7,835 nucleotides of DNA from Candidatus Methylomirabilota bacterium (GTDB lineage: Bacteria > Methylomirabilota > Methylomirabilia > Methylomirabilales > CSP1-5): assembly GCA_023249165.1 (NCBI GenBank), contig JAHFDE010000101.1, forward strand, positions 1 through 7,835, given 5' to 3'. The position numbers and the translations under genes were made by a program. Below are positions 1 to 4,775 of this stretch, piece by piece (position 1 is the stretch's first letter; each line of letters starts with the position of its first letter). The notes beneath the pieces were generated by a model. The model was not told the DNA's origin and made no database searches. It saw nothing but the letters and a program-made list of their open reading frames with translations.

Positions 1-129
1 CCGCACGTGGAGCGCCGAGCGGTCAGCGTCGGAGTAAATCGCCACCGTCCGGATCCCCGACTCCCGGCAGGCCCGGATGACCCGCAGCGCGATTTCCCCT
101 CGATTGGCGATCAGAATCTTTTGAAACAT
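1..129 (-). CDS. Biotin carboxylase subunit of an acyl-CoA carboxylase, N-terminal 43 residues only (cut by window edge)
   Basis: The minus strand from 129 reads MFQKILIANRGEIALRVIRA and continues about 23 residues to the window edge. This is the characteristic start of the biotin carboxylase N-terminal domain (AccC/PccA type), with the IANRGEIA strand-turn-helix and a following TVAIYSDAD segment. Biotin carboxylase carboxylates biotin on its carrier using ATP and bicarbonate and passes the CO2 to a carboxyltransferase. That fits the carboxyltransferase gene 111 bases upstream on the same strand. The start is ATG at 129, where family homology begins. No Shine-Dalgarno sequence is visible: the bases just upstream are the end of a heptamer repeat array. 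Whether the protein also carries a fused biotin carrier domain (PccA/MccA length) or is a short AccC cannot be seen here. Confidence 0.9.
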   Translation of the reverse strand, partial: MFQKILIANRGEIALRVIRACRESGIRTVAIYSDADRSALHVR

Positions 130-132
130 AGC

Positions 133-223
133 AGCTATCAGCAGTCAGCAATCGGCGGTCAGCACATTCACAGAGCATCCTCGGCTCTAAAGGCTGGCAG
201 CTGACAGCGGATAGCCGACAGCA
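133..223. repeat. Heptamer-based inverted repeat element between the two carboxylase genes
   Basis: The left arm, 133-163, is four 7-nt units of the type AGCNRTC (starting at 133, 140, 147 and 154) followed by AGC. The right arm, 193-223, is GCT followed by four 7-nt units in the opposite orientation (starting at 196, 203, 210 and 217). Both arms are exactly 31 nt. The best pairing is 134-149 with 200-215, 14 of 16 positions by hand. The 29-nt centre holds its own 5-bp hairpin, AGAGC (172-176) with GCTCT (184-188). The element ends 3 nt before the biotin carboxylase start codon. It belongs to the same family as the elements at 2345-2508, 4691-4754 and 7408-7475. Confidence 0.75.
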
Positions 224-242
224 GACGCCCCTGTGGGGCGTC
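224..242 (-). other. Perfect 8-bp stem-loop at the carboxyltransferase stop codon
   Basis: GACGCCCC at 224-231 pairs perfectly with GGGGCGTC at 235-242 around a 3-nt loop, and overlaps the carboxyltransferase stop codon (241-243). No T-run follows on the minus strand, so it is not a classical intrinsic terminator. It could protect the 3' end of the carboxyltransferase message or lower read-through into the biotin carboxylase gene; this role is inferred. Confidence 0.55.
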
Positions 243-1791
243 AGAGGGGGATGTTCCCGTGCTTTTTCGGAGGGTTCGTGTCACGCTTGTTGGCCAGAAT
301 CTTCAGGGCCCTGATGAGCTTGGGTCGCGTCTCTTTCGGCTCGATCACCTCGTCGATGTAGCCTTTCTCGGCCGCCACATAGGGGTTGGCGAACTTGTCC
401 TTGAATTCCTTGACCCGCTCGGCCCGGAACGCCTCCACGTCGGTCGCCTTGGCGAGCTCCCGGCGATAGAGGATATTCACCGCCCCCTCGGGCCCCATCA
501 CGGCGATCTCCGCTGACGGATAGGCCAGATTGTAATCGGCCCGCATGTGCTTGGACCCCATGACGCAGTAGGCGCCACCGTAGGACTTGCGGGTGATCAC
601 GGTGAGCTTCGGGACCGTGGCCTCGCCGTAGGCAAAGAGGAGCTTCGCCCCATGCTTGATGATCCCGCCGTGTTCCTGGGCCATCCCGGGGAGATACCCC
701 GGGACATCTTGCAGGGTGATAATCGGGATGTTGAAGCAGTCGCAGAAGCGGATGAACCGGGCCGCCTTGATCGAGGAGTTGATGTCGAGGCATCCTGCGA
801 GCACCATCGGCTGGTTCGCCACGATGCCGACCGGATGGCCATCGAGCCGGGCAAAGCCGACGATGACGTTTTGGGCGAGATGCTCTTGCACCTCAAAGAA
901 GTACCTATCATCCACGACCAACCGAATCAGCTCCTTCATGTCATACGGCTTGTTAGGATTCTCGGGGACCAGCGTGTTGAGGCCCTCTTCCATCCGCTGG
1001 GGATCGTCCGTCGGCTGCCGCCAGGGCGGGCTTCCCACGTTATTCTGGGGGAGGAAGCTCAGGAGCTCCCGAATGGTGAGGAGGCACTCCTCTTCGGAAT
1101 CGGCCGCGAAGTGGGCCACCCCGGAAGCAGAGTTGTGGGTCATCGCCCCTCCGAGCTCCTCAAAGGTGACCTCTTCTTGCAGGACCGTCTTGACCACATC
1201 GGGGCCGGTGACGAACATGTAGCTCGTCCCCTTCACCATGACGACGAAGTCCATCAGGGCCGGCGAATAGACCGCCCCCCCGGCGCAGGGTCCCATGATC
1301 GCCGTGACCTGGGGGATGACCCCCGAGGCCAGGACGTTCCGCAAGAAGATATCGGCATAGCCGGCGAGGGAGTCCACCCCCTCCTGGATCCTGGCGCCCC
1401 CCGAATCGTTGAGGCTGACGAGGGGAACACCCATCTTGACCGCCAGGTCCATGACCTTGCAGATCTTCTGTGCGTTGGTCACGCTGAGCGATCCACCGAG
1501 GCTGGTGAAATCATAGGCGAAGATGTACACCGGCCGCCCCTCGATCGTGCCATGCCCGATCACGACGCCATCGCCGGGGAGCTTCTGCTTCTCCATCCCG
1601 AAGTCGGTGCAGCGGTGGGTGACCAGCATGTCCATTTCCGTGAAGCTTCCCGGATCGAGCAGCACATTGAGCCGTTCCCGCGCGGTGAGTTTGCCGGCCT
1701 GGTGCTGCTTTTCGATCCGCTCGGGACCTCCACCCGCGAGCGCCGCTTCCTTTCGCCGATGAAGCTCCTTGAGTTTCTCTTCGCGGGACAT
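241..1791 (-). CDS. Acyl-CoA carboxylase carboxyltransferase subunit (propionyl-CoA carboxylase beta / methylmalonyl-CoA type)
   Basis: A complete 516-residue carboxyltransferase, the usual length for the PccB/12S family. It moves the carboxyl group from carboxybiotin to an acyl-CoA in the cytoplasm. Two crotonase-like halves are visible. The N-half has SGGARIQEG (130-138) and GPCAGGA (167-173), giving the first oxyanion hole at Gly172-Ala173. The C-half has DVPGYLPG (362-369) and YGGAYCVMGSKH (404-415), giving the second at Gly406-Ala407. The N-terminal KLTARERLNVLLD and CTDFGMEK motifs are typical of propionyl/methylmalonyl-CoA enzymes. Residue 409, which by motif alignment matches the specificity residue Asp422 of Streptomyces PccB, is Cys here, so the acyl-CoA substrate is not certain. 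The start at 1791 is supported by AAAGGAG 9 nt upstream and a promoter beyond it. It leads the operon, with biotin carboxylase downstream. Methylmalonyl-CoA decarboxylase alpha is the main alternative. Confidence 0.95.
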   Translation of the reverse strand: MSREEKLKELHRRKEAALAGGGPERIEKQHQAGKLTARERLNVLLDPGSFTEMDMLVTHRCTDFGMEKQKLPGDGVVIGHGTIEGRPVYIFAYDFTSLGGSLSVTNAQKICKVMDLAVKMGVPLVSLNDSGGARIQEGVDSLAGYADIFLRNVLASGVIPQVTAIMGPCAGGAVYSPALMDFVVMVKGTSYMFVTGPDVVKTVLQEEVTFEELGGAMTHNSASGVAHFAADSEEECLLTIRELLSFLPQNNVGSPPWRQPTDDPQRMEEGLNTLVPENPNKPYDMKELIRLVVDDRYFFEVQEHLAQNVIVGFARLDGHPVGIVANQPMVLAGCLDINSSIKAARFIRFCDCFNIPIITLQDVPGYLPGMAQEHGGIIKHGAKLLFAYGEATVPKLTVITRKSYGGAYCVMGSKHMRADYNLAYPSAEIAVMGPEGAVNILYRRELAKATDVEAFRAERVKEFKDKFANPYVAAEKGYIDEVIEPKETRPKLIRALKILANKRDTNPPKKHGNIPL

Positions 1792-1831
1792 CGCTCCAGG
1801 CTCCTTTCACGCATTCCAAAACGGGGTTTTT

Positions 1832-1860
1832 TTCATATCAGCGCTCCGGATAAATGTCAA
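1832..1860 (-). promoter_or_regulatory. Sigma-70-type promoter of the carboxylase operon
   Basis: On the minus strand, TTGACA (1855-1860, perfect -35) is followed after exactly 17 bp by TATGAA (1832-1837, four of six matches to TATAAT). Transcription would start near 1825, leaving a leader of about 34 nt with AAAGGAG before the carboxyltransferase ATG. This is predicted from sequence only. Confidence 0.65.
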
Positions 1861-1904
1861 TCACATATTTGACCAGGGATCCGGCCCGAGAGAAAGACCT
1901 CCCC

Positions 1905-1920
1905 TGGCATAAGGGTTGCA
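1905..1920 (+). promoter_or_regulatory. Sigma-54 (-24/-12) promoter of the response regulator gene
   Basis: TGGCATAAGGGTTGCA matches the sigma-54 consensus TGGCAYRNNNNTTGCW at every defined position. The -24 GG is at 1906-1907 and the -12 GC at 1918-1919. The expected start, about 12 nt downstream near 1931, leaves a leader of about 20 nt containing GGAGG before the ATG at 1951. A short hairpin, GGGGT (1927-1931) with ACCCC (1935-1939), lies at the predicted start. An inverted repeat, CCAGGG (1873-1878) and CCCTGG (1902-1907), overlaps the -24 element and might bind a regulator. No activator gene is visible in the window. Confidence 0.75.
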
Positions 1921-1950
1921 AGCCACGGGGTCGCACCCCAGGAGGGATCC

Positions 1951-2346
1951 ATGAGGACGATCCTGATCGTGGAGGACAACCCCATGAATATGGAGCTGGC
2001 CCGGGATGTCCTCGAAGCCAACGGATACTGCGTCCGAGAGGCAGCCTCGGCGGGAGAGGCGCTGCAGGCCCTGCAAGAGAGCCTGCCGGATCTCATCCTT
2101 ATGGATATCCAGCTCCCCGGACTCGACGGACTCGAGCTCACCCGAACCTTGAAGCAGGATGCGGACACGAAGGACATCATCGTCGTCGCCATGACCGCCC
2201 ATGCCATGAAAGGGGATCGCGAGCGGATCCTCGAGGCCGGCTGCAGCGGCTACATTGCGAAACCGATCGACACCCGGGCGCTGAGCCGGGAGGTGGCCCG
2301 ACTCCTGCCCGCGGGGAAGGCAGCGGCCCACCCAGGAAGCCTCTAG
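1951..2346 (+). CDS. Stand-alone receiver-domain response regulator (CheY/DivK-like)
   Basis: A 131-residue protein consisting of one receiver domain and a short C-terminal tail, with no DNA-binding or enzymatic output domain. The phosphorylation site is complete: the acidic pair Glu8-Asp9 in ILIVEDN, phospho-acceptor Asp52 in LILMDIQLPG, Thr82 in AMTAHAM, and Lys104 in YIAKPID. The AMKGDRERILEAGCSGYIAKPI stretch (85-106) resembles receiver domains of hybrid kinases and DivK-type regulators. Such proteins normally act by protein-protein contact in phosphorelays or polarity/motility control; the partner kinase is not in this window. The start at 1951 has GGAGG 5-6 nt upstream. Its promoter is of sigma-54 type and it is transcribed divergently from the carboxylase operon. 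The stop codon (2344-2346) overlaps the first unit of a repeat element. Confidence 0.93.
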   Translation: MRTILIVEDNPMNMELARDVLEANGYCVREAASAGEALQALQESLPDLILMDIQLPGLDGLELTRTLKQDADTKDIIVVAMTAHAMKGDRERILEAGCSGYIAKPIDTRALSREVARLLPAGKAAAHPGSL

Positions 2347-2508
2347 CTGTCAGCTGTCAGCCATGAGCGGCTAGAAGGCTGGTACGCTAGAAGGCTTGGA
2401 AGCTGAGACCATTCCTATGAATTGCCCGTTGCCGGGCGGGAGTATTCCAGCCTGCTACCATCCTAGCATTCCAGCATTCCAGCGGCTGACAACCGACGGC
2501 TGATGGCT
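2345..2508. repeat. Composite modular inverted repeat (3 heptamers + 5 octamers per arm)
   Basis: The left arm, 2345-2410, contains three heptamers (2345, 2352, 2359; type AGCYRTS), a 5-nt junction AGCGG (2366-2370) and five octamers (from 2371; type CTRGAAGG, with CTAGAAGG at 2371 and 2387). The right arm, 2443-2508, is the mirror image. Read on the minus strand it gives three heptamers, junction AGCCG and five octamers (CTGGAATG twice, then variants). Both arms are exactly 66 nt. About two thirds of opposing positions are complementary by hand count. The 32-nt centre carries a 5-bp hairpin, GCCCG (2424-2428) with CGGGC (2433-2437). The element starts inside the response-regulator stop codon. 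The remaining non-coding sequence to the tRNA holds a 12-bp palindrome at 2512-2523 and the tRNA promoter, and no gene. Confidence 0.75.
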
Positions 2509-2536
2509 GGCGCGCGATCGCGCCCCATTTTTCCCG

Positions 2537-2564
2537 TTGACATCCCGACCTTCCAGCCTACAAT
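2537..2564 (+). promoter_or_regulatory. Sigma-70-type promoter of the tRNA-Leu gene
   Basis: TTGACA (2537-2542, perfect -35) and TACAAT (2559-2564, five of six matches) are separated by 16 bp. The predicted transcription start near 2571 leaves a leader of about 27 nt before the tRNA. The near-consensus sequence is what one expects for a stable-RNA gene. Confidence 0.7.
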
Positions 2565-2597
2565 TATCATATCTGCCTTGAAAATCCGTGAAGACCT

Positions 2598-2682
<85 letters not shown>

Positions 2683-2782
2683 CGGTTCCCTCGGGACCGG
2701 GGGGAGAGCCTTGCGCCGAATTCGAAAGAGCCTAGGGCCAGCCGCTGAAAGGACACTCTCGCGCGGAATAAAGCCGGTGACC

Positions 2783-2837
2783 ACCCGTCAAAATGGGTAA
2801 GCAAACAGCGGCCAGCCCGTCGCGAAGATCCGACGGG
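2783..2837. other. Two consecutive small hairpins in the 230-nt spacer between the tRNA and the lipoprotein gene
   Basis: ACCCGT (2783-2788) pairs with ATGGGT (2793-2798) including one G-T, around loop CAAA. CCCGTCG (2816-2822) pairs perfectly with CGACGGG (2831-2837) around 8 nt. No T-run follows either, so termination after the tRNA is not shown. They may be part of a leader or of tRNA 3' processing. I see no promoter consensus in 2683-2897, so the lipoprotein may be transcribed by read-through from the tRNA promoter. Confidence 0.3.
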
Positions 2838-2912
2838 GGAAGCCTACGGAATCCTTTGGGACTCGGCCACGACCGGTGCCAAGAACGAGAAATAATTAAG
2901 GAGGGGAATGTG

Positions 2913-3524
2913 ATGCGAAGGCTCACCGTTGTCATCGCTACCGTCGCCCTCCTCAGCGCCTGTGCCCAGCGACCTCTCACCACCCAGGAGAAGGGGGCCG
3001 TGACCGGCGCCGCCCTGGGGGCAGGCACAGGCGCCATTATCGGAGGCGCCACCGGCAGCGCCGGGACCGGTGCCGCCATCGGGGCCGGCCTTGGCCTCCT
3101 GACTGGTGCTATGATCGGTGGGGCCATCGAGAACGAGCGCGGGGAAGCAGCCCCCCTACCACCTGCACGTCCTGTTGCATCGACCCCGCCACCCGCCCCG
3201 ACGCAGCCGCAGGCGGGGTACCCCACCGCGACGGCGCCCACCATCGATCCCACCTCGGGACAGTTGCTGAACAGCACACGATGGCGCCTGGAGGTCTTTG
3301 TCGACACCGATCCCCAGGTCACGCCCAGCGGAACCGCCATTCTGTTGAATCCCCAAGAGTCCCGGCAATACTCCCTGGACATGGGTCCCCATCGCGTGGT
3401 CGCCAGGGCCCTGGTGGACACCCAGTTCGGCACGCGAACGGTGGGACGCTATGACCGGACCATCCAGGTAGATCCCCGCGGCAGCGGGTGGACCCTGCGC
3501 TTTACCGAGGCCGATTTCCGGTAG
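2913..3524 (+). CDS. Glycine-zipper lipoprotein with a C-terminal domain of unknown function
   Basis: A 203-residue predicted lipoprotein. Its signal peptide MRRLTVVIATVALLSAC ends in lipobox LSAC, so Cys17 would be lipidated. It has Ala at the +2 position, with no Asp retention signal, suggesting the outer membrane. Residues 27-71 are a glycine zipper (repeated GAAxGAGTGAxIGG-like pattern, two membrane-spanning-like halves), as in the 17-kDa antigen/OmpA-type glycine-zipper families. A Pro/Ala/Thr linker (about 80-110) leads to a polar, probably beta-rich domain (118-203) that I do not recognise. The start at ATG 2913 is set by AAGGAGG (2898-2904) 8 nt upstream and by the signal peptide beginning exactly there; GTG 2910 is possible. 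It precedes the ExbB/ExbD/TonB-like genes in the same direction after a 111-nt spacer, so a shared envelope role is inferred. Confidence 0.85.
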   Translation: MRRLTVVIATVALLSACAQRPLTTQEKGAVTGAALGAGTGAIIGGATGSAGTGAAIGAGLGLLTGAMIGGAIENERGEAAPLPPARPVASTPPPAPTQPQAGYPTATAPTIDPTSGQLLNSTRWRLEVFVDTDPQVTPSGTAILLNPQESRQYSLDMGPHRVVARALVDTQFGTRTVGRYDRTIQVDPRGSGWTLRFTEADFR

Positions 3525-3635
3525 GATCATCGGCAATGGCCACGTATGTCTTCTTCTCTCTCGGGCTTCCGCCGAGATCAGGCCCCGAGCACGAAGTAGT
3601 CTCTTCTGGGGTTTCCAACGAAAGGAGGCCACCCG

Positions 3636-4295
3636 ATGCCTGAACAATTCAACGTCCTGGACCTGATCCGCCAGGGCGGGATCACGATCTATCCTCTCCT
3701 GGCCTGTTCCGTTCTCAGCCTGGCCGTGATCGGGGAGCGGACCTGGATCCTGTGGAAGGTGATCCGGCCGGGGAAGGCGATAGCCGCCTCGGTCTTGGGA
3801 TTCCTGCGTCGGCAAGAACTGCAGGAGGCGCGGTATGCGTGTAAGACCTCCGGTACACCCGTGGCGGAGATCTTCCTGGCCGGTCTGGGGACGCCGAACC
3901 TCGCCCCGGAGGGGATGGCTGACCTCATGGACCGGAAGCGGCAGGAGTTGGTGCAGGGCCTCAAGCGCCACCTCTGGATCCTGGGAACCATCGGATCCAG
4001 CGCCCCGTTCATCGGCCTCCTCGGGACCGTCGTGGGAATCGTCCGGAGCTTCCACAGCATGGCCGTGACGGGGACCGGTGGATTCGCAGTCGTGGCCGCC
4101 GGAATCTCGGAGGCGCTCATCGCCACCGCGGTCGGCCTCGTGGTGGCGGTCATCTCCCTCGTCATGTACAACAGCTTCGTCACGGTCGTGAATAACTTCG
4201 GCGCCTTCCTTCGGTTCCGGATCGAAGAGATGGCCGCGGCGCTGAAAGCGAAGGAGGTCGATCATGGCGCTCTCGCGGATCGCCGAACCGCCTAG
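3636..4295 (+). CDS. MotA/TolQ/ExbB-family proton channel protein
   Basis: A 219-residue inner-membrane protein of the TolQ/ExbB family, which forms with ExbD/TolR the channel that turns proton flow into mechanical work on a TonB/TolA protein. Three membrane segments are visible at about 17-39, 112-136 and 155-178, with the cytoplasmic loop (about 45-110) between the first two, as in the family. The signature GLLGTVVGIVRSF (127-139) in TM2 and ALIATAVGLVVAV (160-172) in TM3 place Thr131 and Thr164 with the same 33-residue spacing as Thr145 and Thr178 of E. coli TolQ, which line the channel. The start at 3636 has AAAGGAGG (3621-3628). The 3' end overlaps the next gene by 32 nt. TolQ versus ExbB cannot be decided from sequence alone; the gene order favours a Tol-like system. 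Confidence 0.95.
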   Translation: MPEQFNVLDLIRQGGITIYPLLACSVLSLAVIGERTWILWKVIRPGKAIAASVLGFLRRQELQEARYACKTSGTPVAEIFLAGLGTPNLAPEGMADLMDRKRQELVQGLKRHLWILGTIGSSAPFIGLLGTVVGIVRSFHSMAVTGTGGFAVVAAGISEALIATAVGLVVAVISLVMYNSFVTVVNNFGAFLRFRIEEMAAALKAKEVDHGALADRRTA

Positions 4296-4680
4296 CGACG
4301 AGGTCGTCGCCGAAATCAACATCACACCTCTCACGGACGTGTTCCTCGTCCTGTTGATCATCTTCATGGTGACCAGCACGGCGCTCATCCAGTCAGGGCT
4401 CAACGTGAACCTGCCGCGGTCTCGGGCGGCCGGGACTCAACCCCAAGGGGTCACCATCACGGTGGCGGCTGATGGGCAGATGGCTGTCAACGACCAGCGC
4501 ACCGATCTCGCGGGTCTCGGCGAGCGACTCCGGGCCGCCTTTGCCTCCGGGAAGGACCCCGTGGTGACGATCCGAGGGGATGAACGGGTGATCCTGGGAT
4601 CCCTGGTGGAGATCATGGACATCGCCAGGCGATCCGGCGCGGAGAAGATCGGCGTGGCCACCCGCCCCGTGGAGCGATGA
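4264..4680 (+). CDS. ExbD/TolR-family biopolymer transport protein
   Basis: A 138-residue partner of the upstream channel protein, the usual size for ExbD/TolR. A short cytoplasmic N-terminus leads into EINITPLTDVFLVLLIIFMV, a single membrane helix (about 24-42) with the family's essential proton-carrying aspartate at Asp25. The periplasmic part (about 45-138) has the expected NLPRS and VTIRGDERV elements that form the dimeric periplasmic domain. The start at 4264 lies inside the 3' end of the channel gene and has its own AAGGAGG at 4251-4257, 6 nt upstream. The 32-nt overlap implies translational coupling and matched expression of the two subunits. Downstream, a 95-nt spacer containing a heptamer repeat separates it from the TonB-like gene. 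Confidence 0.95.
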   Translation: MALSRIAEPPSDEVVAEINITPLTDVFLVLLIIFMVTSTALIQSGLNVNLPRSRAAGTQPQGVTITVAADGQMAVNDQRTDLAGLGERLRAAFASGKDPVVTIRGDERVILGSLVEIMDIARRSGAEKIGVATRPVER

Positions 4681-4690
4681 GCCGAGAGAG

Positions 4691-4754
4691 GACCGGGGAC
4701 TGAGGACCGATGGCATGTCGCGTATGGCGTATGGCAAGAGCCATGTGCCATGCG
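4691..4754. repeat. Heptamer-period repeat with hairpin between the exbD-like and tonB-like genes
   Basis: From 4691 to 4753 the sequence can be cut into nine consecutive 7-nt units. The first three are GACCGGG, GACTGAG and GACCGAT variants. Then CGTATGG occurs twice (4721-4734) and faces CCATGTG and CCATGCG (4741-4754). The facing units form a 14-bp stem with G-T pairs and one or two mismatches, extended by C4735-G4740 to a 4-nt loop. It fills the spacer up to the Shine-Dalgarno region of the next gene. On the mRNA it is a stem about 20 nt before the TonB-like start, so it could affect expression of that gene relative to the channel genes (inferred). Confidence 0.65.
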
Positions 4755-4775
4755 GGAGGCTAGGAAAGGACGATC

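Noticed and set aside
547..1872. Long plus-strand open frame (about 440 codons) antisense to the carboxyltransferase
   Set aside because: It mirrors the codon pattern of a clearly conserved gene in GC-rich DNA, and its translation is His/Asp/Arg-rich without recognisable domains. The smaller frame at 7-204 opposite the biotin carboxylase start is rejected for the same reason.
2424..2437. Intrinsic terminator for the response-regulator gene (GCCCG/CGGGC hairpin)
   Set aside because: The stem is only 5 bp and no T-run follows. It is better explained as the centre of the mirrored repeat.
2345..2508. CRISPR array or insertion-sequence end
   Set aside because: Units are 7-8 nt with no spacers, there are no 20-40-nt direct repeats, and no transposase or cas gene is nearby.
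2512..2523. 12-bp palindrome GCGCGATCGCGC as a special site (HIP1-like or operator)
   Set aside because: It occurs only once in the window and CG-rich palindromes are expected by chance in GC-rich DNA. The run of T after it is too weak and too far to call a terminator.
2793..2912. Upstream in-frame ATG at 2793 that would lengthen the first lipoprotein by 40 residues
   Set aside because: It would bury the signal peptide and lipobox inside the protein. ATG 2913 has a strong AAGGAGG at correct distance.
3560..3589. CTCGGG/CCCGAG inverted repeat between the first lipoprotein and the channel gene as a terminator
   Set aside because: A 6-bp stem with an 18-nt loop and no T-run; too weak to support.
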